64,000 bases of DNA from Epiperipatus broadwayi (taxonomy: Eukaryota > Onychophora > Udeonychophora > Euonychophora > Peripatidae), in assembly GCA_028023455.1 (NCBI GenBank), contig JAQFVV010012395.1, positions 11,096,154-11,160,153 on the forward strand, read 5' to 3'. Position 1 is the stretch's first letter. The number at the start of each line of letters is the position of its first letter. A program made the position numbers and the translations under genes. Of the stretch, positions 34,396 to 46,675 are shown piece after piece. The notes below the pieces were generated by a model. That model was given only the letters and a program-made list of their open reading frames with translations. It was not told the DNA's origin and searched no databases.

Positions 34396-34790
34396 GGTAT
34401 GTGATGTGATGTGATGTATTTGGCTTCTCCTTAAACGAAGTCAAGAATATCTCACCAACTATGCCCAGATAAACCTGTTAGCCACTTTATTTTCCATTCC
34501 CCACTCTAAGTCTTCCCATATTCTGCCACATCCCATTTCCACAACATAATCTTTGTCAACTCTATGGCCTTTAAATCTAAATCCCCCTTATCTTTTTGCA
34601 AACCCAGCATAAAAACTACTAACTCACTTTCTGTATTGTCACTTTGTTCATACCTATTCTCCCATAACTTCATTATCTGTACCCTTTCTGCTTTCAAGCA
34701 TCTACATTCAATCAACAGATGCCTAATATTTTCTATACCTTCCTTACACAATTTGTACGATAAATCACCCATAGTTTTCCATTTTAAAAG
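34396..34790 (-). mobile_element. 5'-truncated LINE 3' end with TGATG/CATCA tail
   Basis: On the minus strand the frame 34772-34506 includes LCKEGIENIRHLLIECRCL, a cysteine/histidine block (C-x11-H-x4-C with C-x2-L) like the CPxC...EHLLxECP motif near many LINE C-termini. It then has VVFMLGLQKDKGDLD. The same FMLGLxKDKGDxD block recurs at 43984-44016 in another copy. After the stop come a short 3' region and a pentanucleotide array (GTGATGTGATGTGATGT at 34402-34418). The plus-strand 77-codon frame here is a shadow. Confidence 0.8.
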
Positions 34791-35919
34791 CAGATAGAAA
34801 ACAGTCCCTACCTAGCGTGAGACTGCTGTAATGAAAATTACACTACAGAAATATTACCGTCTTTATTATTGGATAATATCTAGTCTAATGTAGGACTAAT
34901 AAAAATTATTAATAAAGCCATAAAGTCAGTTTCGTGATAGTCAAGGGCTCACTTATTTTGATGGTACTTATTTTATTATTTCTTCTAAGAAGAGAAATAA
35001 TAGTACACTATTCCTAAATAATTAATTATAATATTTATATGTTATAATTAATTTATGAAAAGATTCTATATATATATGTTGCTAAGTCAAAACAAAAGCA
35101 ATTTGTTCATGCTATTGATTCAATCGCTTAGAATTAAATTAGAAAGCAGCGAAGTGATTTTTAGTTTTTTTTGCATTGATTTAAGCATAGCTTTTTAAAA
35201 GCTATCAACTTCAGTGATAAACTTTCATTCATGCGGAAAAACAGCATTTGCATTTTCATGGGAAATAATTCCTAAATGTTTTATCATTATAGCTTATGTA
35301 AATTAATTTAATGTATCTTTACAAACAATCTACAACTTCTAACTGTCTTGGACTTTTTTAAATAAAAATGGAGACGAAAGCTAAGACAATAAAAGTTTCA
35401 GACTCAATCTAAAAGTATAATTCCATATAAAATATATGCTGATATCTTACTTTTTTATTCACTACTGAAAATCACGTATTTGGCGTCAGGGACTTCGAAT
35501 ATTTGAAATATTTATCTTGGGAGTGTATTATTTTGCTTAGCGACCAGTATTTTTCAAGTGTAATTTTCTTAATGGGTTTTTAGAATCAGCCAACTTCTTT
35601 CATTATATTCTAGTCAGAGAGTAATTAATAAAAATGAATAACTTAAAATCAGTATCTGAATTATTTAGAAAACTAAAGTTTTATATCTTTATCTTCCAAT
35701 GAATTATTTTATTTTTCTTTAAAAGATCAACAATGCCCGTCCTCTCATTGCACAAAACAAATACATAAACTTTTGTAAGATTGATTTGTTTTTATTTAAT
35801 GTTTATAAGATAGCTTACGTATAACAAAACTTACAGTGTACATAAATTATATTAAATATAATTAATTACAGTTATCTTTAATCAAATCAGAAACAATACA
35901 AAAACCTAGAATAATATAT
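34791..35919. other. AT-rich intergenic stretch, nothing assigned
   Basis: No coding or repeat signal I can name. The region just upstream of the LINE (34800-34870) is slightly GC-richer and may belong to an older element. Confidence 0.45.
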
Positions 35920-36537
35920 CATTAAAACATCACATAATCATCGTTTCTTATACTAATACAAGCTATTAAAACAGTTATGTGATGTGATGCACTGTGACTT
36001 CTCCTTATACAAGTCAGGAATCTTTCAGCCACTATGCCCAGAGAAACATGTTAATCACTACCTTCACTAACCATTCCCTGCCATACGTTTCCCCATATTC
36101 TTCTCTATTTTGCTTTATAGCCTTTATATCTAAATACCCATTCTCTTCCCAAACCTAGCATAAAAACCAACAACCCACTTTCTGTATAATAGCAAACTCT
36201 TTATACAGTAGCACCACTCAGTGCAAGCCATGGCAATCAATGGATGCTAGAAGGTTTGCATATAACATCTCAATATCCCAGAGTAGTTTCTAGCTTGTGC
36301 TATGATCAGTGATGAGCTTTGGATCTGAGAACACTGCATTTAGATCCTTGGATATAAGACAACTCTTCAGTTGCCACCTTTTACCTATTTAATTAACTAT
36401 AAAGATATGAGCTCAAAATGAAAACATAATGTTTTCAATCCAAGCTAATTCACTTGTATAGTAATGTAGACCTGAACCCAGTTCAGTATCTATACATTTA
36501 GTATCATTTGTTTTTTTAATAACTATTGTCATTATGG
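35920..36537 (-). mobile_element. Chimera: hammerhead element joined to LINE tail (minus strand)
   Basis: Read on the minus strand, a full hammerhead-family unit (about 36500 down to 36185) passes directly into LINE sequence. The LINE part contains the ACAGAAAGTGGGTTGTTGGT / FMLGL-type block, then GTTTCTCTGGGCATAGTGGC and AAGGAGAAG, and ends in a GCATCACATCACAT tail near 35980. The hammerhead core is decayed (TGATCATAGCACAAGC region). Beyond the LINE tail, 35920-35975 resembles the outer arm of the hammerhead element (CATCACATAATCATCGTTTC). Confidence 0.6.
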
Positions 36538-36800
36538 TTTTAAACCACTAAAACATTACGTGAACCTCATTTCCTATGCTTACACATGCTGTTAAATCAG
36601 TAGCAAATGCACTCAGTGCAAGCTATGGGAATCAGTGAATGCTAGAAGATTCGACATAAAATTCCTATCCAGAGTCTACTTCTCCAATATTCCCCAGATT
36701 AGTTTCCAGCACTATGTAGGGATTTTTTGCACAAACCTTCTTGCATCCATTAATTGCTATGGCTTACATTGGGTGGCACTAACAATGTATATATATATAT
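36538..36800. mobile_element. Hammerhead-family palindromic copy, decayed
   Basis: It starts with an outer arm like the one at 12690 (TAAAACATTACGTGAACCTCATTTCCTATGC in the family order), then GTGCAAGCTATGGGAATCAG, CCAGATTAGTTTCCAG, and the inverted right half ending GGGTGGCACTAAC. The ribozyme core is lost at the centre. The 75-codon plus frame here is not a gene. Confidence 0.6.
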
Positions 36801-39800
36801 TGGTATTGATAAAATTTTTGCATTTATTATGTATTAGAACAGAAGGAATCAAATATATGTAACTTCAATTGGCAGAGATGGCTTGTTATGCTTATGCATT
36901 AACCTCATGTTCATGTCCGGGGCAAGCAATTAATTCAACAGTGACTGTATACTTGTAGCTTTCCATAGATTTTTATCTGTTTATCAATTTTTTGTTTCAC
37001 AAAATAAACTTTTTACTTTATTTACAATAACTTGTTTTTATAGAATTTATTTCTGCTTTTCATAAACAATTTAATCTCTTAAAAATGCATTTTTCACATA
37101 TATCCATGACTCAAATTATACAAATAGAAAACATAGATTTTAATGACTTTACAATTCATAAAATATAGGATTTAATTAATTAAAAAAGTATTTAAGAAAT
37201 GTATTACATGATAACAGCCACAACTTTTCTAATTCATGGATTTTCACTCTGTTGTCAAAGCAACCTCCCAATAAGTAAAAAAGGTATCCCATCTTTCACT
37301 CTGGTATAAATTCTTAATATAGATAAAAAAGTGGAATAAAACAGATTGAAATTTTTATATTCCCAGAAGTTTAAATAATCCCCATTGAACAGGCAAATAT
37401 AACTTGTTTTGAAAGTAGACAAATAAATAATACTTTTTAATTTTTAAATTCCATTAATATCAATTATTATTTAGATGTTGAAAATCATTTTGTTTAAAGC
37501 TGAATAGTTTTTTTTCTTTCTATAATCTGAATAGTTTTATAAATTAATCACATTCTAACAGCCACAAGCTTATCTAAACGGTTAATTTTTAATCTGCTGT
37601 CAAATACATGCCAGACCAATCACGCTACTCATCTAATAGGTTTGGGGATCACTGTAACAATAATCAATCTACAGACATTTGATTTAGATTGCACAGCTAT
37701 ACCAATATTTATTTAAATGATGAAATAATCTCGGGGCTCTATTATATGAACAATAAGTCAATCCTATTATAAGGTGGTAATTAAGTAATGAGGAACTATT
37801 ATGAAACTGACAATTCTTACAATGAAATAAAGGATAGACAATGATAGAGATCGGGTGCATTTTTATCACACATCATTATCTATTTTAAATAAGATAAAAA
37901 TCTATATCTTGGAACTATACAATGTTTGGATCAATTGATTCAGTGTTATCTAGATAGATTTCATATAATATTAAATTGACAAGTATTATAATTATATTAT
38001 GTTGACCATATATGTGTGTGGAAATGGTCAATCGAGCGTACATGGAAAAATAATTTAGAGGGAATCTTATTTCAACAAACATTTATTACAAGATACATTC
38101 TTTTTCAAACACATCGATGATAATTTAACATTAATTTCGCAATTAACTACAAGCTCGACTAAACAACATTTAAATTACATAAATCCTATACACTTAATAT
38201 TTGGAGGCTCTTCCTCTTATCTGTTATTTCAATATTATTTACAACTCTATTTATTAAACTATTAACAATACAAAATAATTATATCTTTATGTACCTATGT
38301 TTATGTCATCCATTCTCATTCTGTACTCTCAATGAACTAAGAAAAGCGGCATCAACTAATGCCATTGAAATTATTTCTGTATGTCCATAAATTTATACTT
38401 ACTATATAAAATTAAGTAATAATTTTATTAAAATTAGCATTAAATAAAATAAAATTTTGTAATCCAATATTACATTCATACCGAGAGGGTGAATTGTCAA
38501 TAATAATAATAAATGAAATAACGATTATGTGGGTGATATGATTTGACAAGCTACTTAGAACTTACAATTCCAGCGATGGTTTCCCTCATATCTCTAAGTT
38601 TATCATATCTCTGAATGTGTGCCATTTATAAATTTTCAATCATAACGCATTTATTGATTATATTTTCTATCGGTTTACTTGCGAAATGAATAAACTTCAC
38701 AATACGGATGGTACAAAGAGCTAATCATTAAATTATTAATCTAAATAATTATATTACAGAAGTCACTAAAACATTTATCTGAAATAACTAACATATATTA
38801 CTTGACGATAATTACATAGAATGAAGAGGGAGAGCAAAATAATAAATAAATATTTACATACGTGTGTGTGAGCGTTAACAAGACTCCAAACATCAATTGA
38901 ATTCATCAACATAGTCGCTACCAACTTATCTGAGACAAATGGTGCGGAATCCAGCCCACCTACCATGTATAAATGGGGCATATACCACTTCACTTTAAGG
39001 AATATAACTATCACATCATATTCTATCAAATAAGGAAATATACCACCACCCACGGCTCAATAGGTAAGTAATTAAGGGAGCGTTACTCAATCTGAATAGC
39101 ATGATTATCGCTTCAATCGCCTCTTCACTCAAAAGGTATTTAATGCATTTCATATAGAACAAATCCATAAGCAAATAAACTATCAAACTTTCACACTCTT
39201 TAATGCATAGCACCAGCCGAAACCGATAGAAAAACAAATAAGCATAAATCTAACTTTATAAAATAGCTCATGATAGCGAACACACACACAAACATATCAT
39301 GTATGAAATATTTTCGAAATCACATCAGACAAAAAAAAAAAGTCATATTAGCACTAATTAAATTATAAATGAATCTAATACCTATGAAAAATTATGAACA
39401 TCAAATTTCAAATTAACGTAAATACTATCAAAATAAGCCTGACCATTCGGCAATACTGGCATAAATATTTCCATATATCTATTAATCATTACCAACTAAT
39501 GAATAATGATAAAGCATTCCATTTGAACCAATAATATGAGCATGGGAATATAACATTTTTACATAATACAATAAAAGAAAATATTACCGGTTTGGTATAA
39601 TTTATACTAAAATGTCCGAGATGTTCTAGAGGAGATTAGGCAAATAAATACATAATAATAATAACTCAATATCAAACTAAGCATAAAAGAAAATCTACCT
39701 GCCTATCATATGCAATGGGAAGAAATACATGTCAAACCTATCATTAAAATAAAAGTTTCCCTTTTCTCTTTTTTTTTTTTTAGTTCACACTTGAAATTTT

Positions 39801-41020
39801 AAGAGTAGAAATGTACACGTAGCTCACGATGATAATGATGAATAAACGAACATTAAAACATAAACATTACTCCTTCAGGATAAACACAAATTTGGCAAAA
39901 TAACAATAATCTCCAATGTTCTTAGGGCTTCCTAATGGACATTACAAGTACCTTTTGCACATATTTGAATCAATTTATTTGTCATAAAATCTCCACAATT
40001 CATCAACGTCATCCAAATAAATGTTTATGATTCACACTATTTTCAACTTTGTTCCATCTAAAATTTCCAGCATTTAATAAAATTTAATAACGATAAGTTC
40101 AGGGTTATTTGGTCATCCATGCTTATACACATTTCCAATAAATAATTATCAAATATCATTAAGTCATGCATTCTATCACCCATTTATAGGTGTGAATGGC
40201 AAGGTAAATTGGTATACATAGCTATTCTAATAATATAAAGTATTAGACTGAATAATTTTTCTGTTTCAGCCTTATTTTACACAATAAAAATAGAAAACTT
40301 ATTAAATGAGAGTGAATAAAACATTTCATTATACAGTTCGCATAACTTTTCCAATTATTATCATTATTGTTAATTTACGTAATTCCAGTATCACACTATT
40401 TATTATAAACAAGTTATAGCAAAATTGTATTAGCAAATTTTTATATAATATCCATGCATTTTGAATAAAAGTAAATTTAAATTGTTAGTCGATAAAAGTT
40501 GGAGCTGGTATACCTTTAAAAGTTTAGCCTTCCATATTGAACAATCCTATCCTGTGTCCTTCACAATTACACATTGGCATTTATGCTTGAGTAGTATGAG
40601 AGAAGTTTACTTAGTAAAGTGAATAGAGAATTTAATGAAAATATTAGGTTCACCTGTTTTATTACATAAATTATCTCTACTTTATTTTTACTGCCTTTTT
40701 TTCTAGAAAAGTATTTCACCTTCTCTAAAACTTTTTCTGAAGTCCTCCATCTGCTTAGCCATGCCTCCTCCTTTTTAGTTATAATGAGGCCAACAATATG
40801 CAAGAATTTATTACTTGTAAAAAAAAATGTTAGGAATAGAATAATGAAAAAAAAATTAAATTACAAATACTAGCTAATAATAAATGAAACAAATAACTTT
40901 TACATTTTCAAATGAAAGATTTTATGCAATAAATAATTAATAAAATCATATTAACTGATAGTGTGTGTGTGTCTGTCTGTCCATTAATTCAGAGATCTAT
41001 TAGTGACAGCTATTAGCAAT
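36801..41020. other. 4.2-kb intergenic stretch without recognisable elements
   Basis: Composition at 37.6-40.1 kb is less homopolymeric than the rest of the window and holds several minus-strand frames of 60-92 codons. Two overlapping ones (38775-39053 and 39016-39237) contain no known domain. No splice-supported gene model could be built, and no transposon motif was seen. It could be an old element or an untranslated transcript. Confidence 0.4.
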
Positions 41021-41032
41021 ATCTATGGCAAA

Positions 41033-41430
41033 TAATTTAATATATCCAGCACACAGTTATTCTTTTCAAAATAGTTCATATATATCTAATATAGAAATAA
41101 AACAAACTAACTCCTTCTTTTTAAAACTTGATTTTTTATGACTATAATCATGAAAAAGAAATCCAACGTTTCGACTATTTTTTATAGTCTTTTTCAAGGC
41201 ACACTAAAATAAAATATATATGCAATAAATGTCACATATTCCAAAAAAAAAAAAAATAATTAAATTTTTTTTTTTGGAATATGTGATATTTATTGTATAT
41301 ATATTTTATTTTAGTGTGCCTTGAAAAAAACTATAAAAAATAGTCGAAACATTGGATTTCTTTTTCATGATTATAGTCATAAAAAATCAAGTTTTAAAAA
41401 GAAGGAGATAGTTTGTTTTATTTCTATATT
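41033..41430. mobile_element. Foldback element with hammerhead-like arms and 12-bp TSD
   Basis: ATCTATGGCAAA occurs at 41021-41032 and again at 41431-41442, bracketing the unit. Long inverted arms run from about 41086 to 41240 and from 41274 to 41430, separated by an A/T-rich loop. Each arm, read outward, contains CTTGAAAAA-GACTAT-AAAAA-ATAGTC-GAAAC-GTTGG, a stem between a CTTGA-type and a GAAAC motif. It resembles a degenerate hammerhead of the Penelope-like type. The right-arm copy has ACATTGG for ACGTTGG. No protein is encoded. Confidence 0.75.
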
Positions 41431-42559
41431 ATCTATGGCAAAATAAATAATGTTATTGCAAGATGGATATTCTGAGTGACAATTAGAAATATGAATGAGG
41501 TGTGAAGTATGGAATGATGTGAATGGACATACCCCCTCATATACCAGTTAGATCTTGGAGTGACAATAAACAATAGATTAGAAAATTAATGAATAAGCAC
41601 TCATCGGGGCCTTACAGACAAACAATACTCATTTACCACTAATTTAGCTTTCATACCAACAACTCCTGATACAATCCATTCCCCTCTCCCACTATTAGAT
41701 ATACATAAAAAAAAATTAATGGTTGGTACATCCCAACTAACATCCTAAGAACTTTTCAACCGAACTATATATTAATTTATATCATAATTCATCTTTTTTT
41801 TTTATTAGGTACCCCTGACTACTATTGGCACAATGTGAACTTCCCACATTCATTCATCGTGCCAATCTGGAAGGCCACAATATATATATATTATAAATAG
41901 AGTATATAACTAAAATGTCTTGATATCCATTTTATTATTTTTTTTATAAAATTTATGAATAATTTTGTAAAGAATAATTTTGCATTTTATTTTAAGTTTT
42001 ACAATACCTTTCAACTACATTAGCTGATCATTCTCACCTTAGCATGATTTCATCAGATTTGGCTGAAAAAGTCTCTTTAATATACTTGAAAAGTTTTTTT
42101 AAGTTTAAAATAAAGTATTATATTATTGTAAAAATTATCTGAAATCAAATCAATGCACATTAAAATATTTTCCTAATTTTTTGGAGGAGTCAATTTTAAT
42201 TTTCAATTTAGTTTAAATCTATCAAATTGTTTTAGAATGATTAATGGATGAGTTTGTAAATGTAAATCATATATAAATTTAAAATAAATATGATCATTAA
42301 ATGAATTTTAATATTTATATTATTTACTTTAAATATTTTTTAAAATTAAAAATCAAATATCTGTTAGATTATAAGATGTATAAGAAAAGTTATGTTAAAA
42401 CTCAAATAACGTATAAGAAAAGTTATGTTGGAAACAATTGAGCTGCAAAAGATGGTGAAATTGTTCTAATCACAGATAGCTAAGTAGATAAATAAAGCAG
42501 TGGGCCACTAGCTGGCAGTGAGTTGATTTCAGATTCTCATGATTGCTAAGAATGGATAG

Positions 42560-44100
42560 GCATATAGGAGATAATTTATTTGTAGTCACACAACCTATAG
42601 ATATGAGTAGGAGTACAAGTAGGCAATTATATATCTTTATAGATATAGAGAAGGCATAAGATAGAATGAATAGAAATAGACTATAGAAATGAATGGAGCT
42701 TTAGTGGATCCTATTAAGAGATTCAATAAAAGTAATTATTATAAGAATCAATTAGAAAATATAGACTCAGTTGTAAAATTGGCATGAGATTAAGGCAAGG
42801 TTGCCCTGTATGTCATCAATTTTGTTTTTGTTGTATTTGAGAAAAATGGAAAAAGAAATAGAAAGGTTATGAAAAGAGGTGGAGATACAATTAGTAGATG
42901 GCAAGGGAATGTATATATTATCAGATTTTTTATTTGCAGGTGATATTTTTTATGCACACAAAAAAGGGAAGATGTGGAAGCTATACTGAAGACTTGCACA
43001 GGGGTGGGTAAAGAGATGGGGATCAAATTTAGTGAAGAAAAATCAAAAGTAATGATGGCAAATGCTGGGGAAACAAAGAGAAAGAATGGGGGGGGGGTGA
43101 TATAAAGTTACATGTGTAATAGATACAACTATTTGTGAATTATCTTAAATAACCAGAGGAATTATTTGGATGAATGGGGGGGAAAATTGATAAATGAAGC
43201 AAAGAAAAGAAAGGGATTGATAAAGAAATTAACAGTATTTTTATATAACAAATATGATGTAGCAAGAAACATATGGAAATGGCAGTAATGGGATTAACTT
43301 AGGCTAATGAGGGATATTAATTATTTAGAAAAAGTACAAAGAGAAGTAGGAAGATATGCATTAGATGCAGGTGTGTGGATGAGAAAGGAGGCAATTCAAG
43401 AAGAAATGGGGGATGGTAAAGTTTTTATATGAGAGATGCAAAAATAAAAATGTTTGGTAGATTGCAATAGCCAAAATAGTATTTACTGAGTAAAGGGTGG
43501 ACAACAAGATGAATGAGAAAGGTAGTATGATTTGCAGAAGTTTTGGATAAAAATTGTGTCAGTATATTTGTACAAAGAGTTGAATGATTTTTAGGAAGAT
43601 TGTTGAGTGTTACGGTGGCAAACACTGGGATAGAAGAATAGATGCATTAATAAAAAATAGGGAGATGGAAAATTAGTATGGAGAGGAAAAAGAGCTTAAA
43701 TATATATAGAAGAAAACAGAATATTGGATGTGAGTTAATTTGTGGTAAGTGAAAGTAGTTTACTGTTTAAGGCTCAAACAAGATCATTAGCAACAAGGGA
43801 ATATACACATAAATGGAGAAATGTGGGGGATTTAAGCTTCAGGTTATATAAGGAAGGCATGGAAAAGATTAGACATTTGCTAATGGAATGTAAATGCTTA
43901 TAAGGAAAAATGTTACAAATAGTAAAGTTGTGGAAGAATAAATATAGACCAAGTGATTATATAGAAAGGAGTTCTTAGTCTTCATGCTGGGGCTGGAAAA
44001 AGATAAGGGGGATATAGATACAAAGACCATGGAATGGGCAAAGATGATGTTGGAGGAATGGGATAAAGCAGGAGTGGGGAGTGGAAAGGGAAAATAGGGC
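42560..44100 (+). mobile_element. LINE relic: RT domain to C-terminal cysteine block
   Basis: Frameshifted plus-strand fragments occur in order. 42625-42670: LYIFIDIEKA then DR (RT motif A). 42785-42815: RLRQGCP (motif B). 42930-42950: FAGDIFYAHKKGEDVEA (FADD motif with D to G change). 43015-43060: MGIKFSEEKSKVMMANA (the LGl.FS.eKSkvm motif). 43330-43440: YLEKVQREVGRYAL. 43850-44060: the HLLMECKCL block and FMLGLEKDKGDIDTK. The C-terminal block matches the minus-strand copy at 34506, so both belong to one family. A hammerhead element follows directly at 44103. Confidence 0.8.
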
Positions 44101-44102
44101 CA

Positions 44103-44285
44103 AAAATCTAGGTGCAGTGCTCTCAGATCCAAGACTTCTCACTGATGAAAGCCACAAACTAGAAATTAGTTTGGGGATATTGGAAGAGTAGGCATTAGAT
44201 AGGGATTTTATGCACAAACCTTCAAGCATCCATTGATTGTTATGTCTTGCACTAAATGGCACTACTGTATGGAGGGTTTGCTACT
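44103..44285 (+). mobile_element. Hammerhead element copy abutting the LINE C-terminus
   Basis: It begins AAATCTAGGTGCAGTGCTCT directly after the LINE stop region. The core reads CTGATGA (44139-44145), a stem AAGCCACAAACT, GAAAT-TA-GTT and TGGGGA. The C-to-T changes in GAAAC and at the cleavage site should abolish activity. The right arm ends CTACTGTATGGAGGGTTTGC. Confidence 0.7.
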
Positions 44286-44879
44286 GTAATAATATATCAT
44301 CTCAATGCATAGGGTTGCAAAGCAGATATCTACTTGATCATCAGGAAAGACTGCATTATATTACAATCATTTTATGGTTAGCAAATCAATATGATCTTTA
44401 CATTCCTGAGCTATCAACATTTCAAACATCTATACATTACATGTCTAAGTTTAAATCTAATTCTCCAATTCATAATTTCTTTTGTCCCCATCATTTCATC
44501 ATACCTTTTTATTCATCCATCTCATGTGTGGTATGGTTTTAAGTTTCACAAACTTTTGGAATTTGGCCTAGAACTTCAATTGCCTATCTAATATCTTCCA
44601 GTACTACATTCAATTTACTTTCATTTCAGAATTTTAATTATTTTTTATGTCAGTAATGTAAGTTTATTTTCAACCTTCAGTATATATTTTGCTTTTAATT
44701 TCATCTTAGTAATCCAATACATATCTCTCCATCCTTCACTATGAGTTATACAGCATTTGTTTCAGTCTTTTTTTAATTGTGTCATATCCATAAGTAAGCA
44801 ACAATTATTTCCTTTTTTAAGCACTTGGATATCTATTTTTTAATACTATTTCTATCAAAATCTTTCTTTTCAAGCACAT

Positions 44880-45814
44880 GGGCATAATTCTTTTAGTATT
44901 ATGTCTATCCAAAGCAATTCATTCATTATATTCCATCTGCAACAAGAATTTATTATTGACTGTCTTTACTTTCTCCATTTTTTTGAAAATCCATTGAACA
45001 TTCCAATGTTTCTAATACTTATAATTACTTCTTCAAACATTTGTGATAGGTTTGAAACTTTTGTGAAAACAGCAATATTATCTGCAAAATATAAATGAGT
45101 TACATAATCTTCATTTATTTTTTCTTTCTGTGCTTTCCATTATTAGTACACATTTTCTACAAAACTGCTATAGTAAATTTTGGAGAAATGAAATCATTTT
45201 GCTATATTGACCTTAATTTTTGTAATGCCATACTGGTCTAACCACTATTTTTGCATATGGATATTCTTCAGAATTAAATAATATCTTTGATTTAAAGTGT
45301 TACAAATCTTTAATTACCTGGAAATGCTTATAGAGACAACATTTTTTGATAATCAACAAATCCAATAATAATGGCAGTTCACACTCAATGATTCTTTTTT
45401 ACAACTTCTTTTAATACTTAGATATGATTTACAGTAATTTCAGCTGTACTCATATTGATGATTAGTGTTGGATGGACATTTAAATTGGATATGATTTAGC
45501 TACCAGAAAAAAATTATCTTCTAGATTTGCTTGGAAAAATTTCCAAGTTTAATCCAGCTTGAATCTTAAAGTACAGCAAGCAAAGGCAGTAATCACAAGG
45601 CTCTTCAGTATAATGTCACACTATGTTCAATTGCATGTGCATTTCTACTTATTCATTCTTATGCTAAGTTCAATTGTCCATAATTACTAACCATTAACTA
45701 AAACACTTTATAATGATTTGATGGAATCTCATTCGAACATGTTGGGTTATGGGATTTTTTGCCATTGTCATGTAAGCAGCTTTTTTGAATTTTCTTCTTT
45801 GTACCACTAATCAA
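44880..45814 (-). pseudogene. LINE RT fragment, minus strand
   Basis: The minus-strand reading at 45110-44960 gives HLYFADNIAVFTKVSNLSQM then FEEV, the FADD motif with the second Asp changed to Asn, followed by the usual helix. Farther from the start, near 45780-45830, a KKKIQKSCLHD-like stretch matches a segment beside the LINE at 14170. Stops are numerous. The plus-strand open frames here are shadows. Confidence 0.55.
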
Positions 45815-46150
45815 CTTTGCTCTTAGGAAAAAATGGAGAAATCAGGAGGAACTTCATAGATAAGTATATGAAATTACTACAGACTGTTGCCTTTGGCAGT
45901 ATGGCTCAGTTGGTTAGAGTGTTACCTTAAAATTTGAAAAGCAAGAATCTAAGAACCCAGGTTTGAATCCAATGCTAGTACTGTCATTGGTCAGGCCAGG
46001 AACACCTGAAGAAGAGAGGAGACTAATACCTCTCGAAATGTTGGGCATATACTAACCTGTTTGCTGTGATATTACTAACAGTTGAATGTATTTGGAATAT
46101 TTAAATAAAGTTAAATTTTGCTAAAGACATTCAGTACATATATTAGATGA
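45815..46150 (+). mobile_element. tRNA-headed SINE with hammerhead-like body
   Basis: The pol III A box TGGCTCAGTTGG (45902-45913) and B box GGTTTGAATCC (45960-45970) are nearly canonical. An 80-bp upstream segment (CTTTGCTCTTAGGAAAAAA) and the body down to a TTAAATAAAGTTAAATTTTG tail are shared with the minus-strand copy at 13523-14103. After the B box lies a hammerhead-like segment (see 46006). No clear TSD was identified. Confidence 0.75.
46006..46038 (+). ncRNA. Hammerhead-like motif inside the SINE
   Basis: CTGAAGA (46006-46012, fits CUGANGA), one extra A, a perfect six-pair stem GAGAGG / CCTCTC (46014-46019 and 46029-46034) and GAAA (46035-46038). GAAA is followed by TGTTGG, where related sequences have CGTTGG. 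The extra A and the lost helix III pair make activity doubtful. The second SINE copy (13.9 kb) has a more decayed version. Confidence 0.45.
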
Positions 46151-46453
46151 TGGAAATAATACAATATAAAAATACAACAAGAACACCATCACAAACCTTC
46201 AGGAAAACACAATATATGTATGTGCATTTAAACCTACACATACATATCAAATTACAATCCAAAATTATTGATATGCTGTACCACAAATTGCTATAACATC
46301 ACATAGATATAAGTTGACTTATTTTCAACTCTCAATGTAATAAGACCATTTCATTTATATATTTAAGCCACTAATAATTGACTACTTTAACTTCATTTTG
46401 ATTATGATTTCACATTTACTATTATTTATTAATGTTGCAATATTGCTCTCTCG

Positions 46454-46675
46454 TTGCAGGTTAATTTTACAAAGAACATATTCTTTTTTAAAATAGCTCT
46501 TTTGTTACCTGACTTACGTATTGTACTGGGAACTTATTTTGATAAGAAAACCAAAGTTTTAAATCATAACAAATTCTTGAATCAACTACCACCAAAATTT
46601 TATTTTATTTTATCCACTTGGGATGAACATATAATTATACCTGACCCTTATAGATATGGATGTCATTTTCCATAA
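46454..46675 (+). other. Exon-like open stretch, unknown
   Basis: A good pyrimidine-rich acceptor (CTCTCTCGTTGCAG, ends 46459) opens a frame that runs to a TAA at 46673-46675. The peptide contains LPPKFYFILSTWDEHIIIPD and looks less biased than random AT-rich frames. I do not recognise a family, no matching donor partner was found, and it may be chance or transposon-derived. Confidence 0.15.

Noticed and set aside
45897-45970. Possible functional tRNA gene with A and B boxes
   Set aside because: The cloverleaf arms do not close and the same sequence recurs with a non-tRNA body at 13.5-14.1 kb; it is the head of a SINE.
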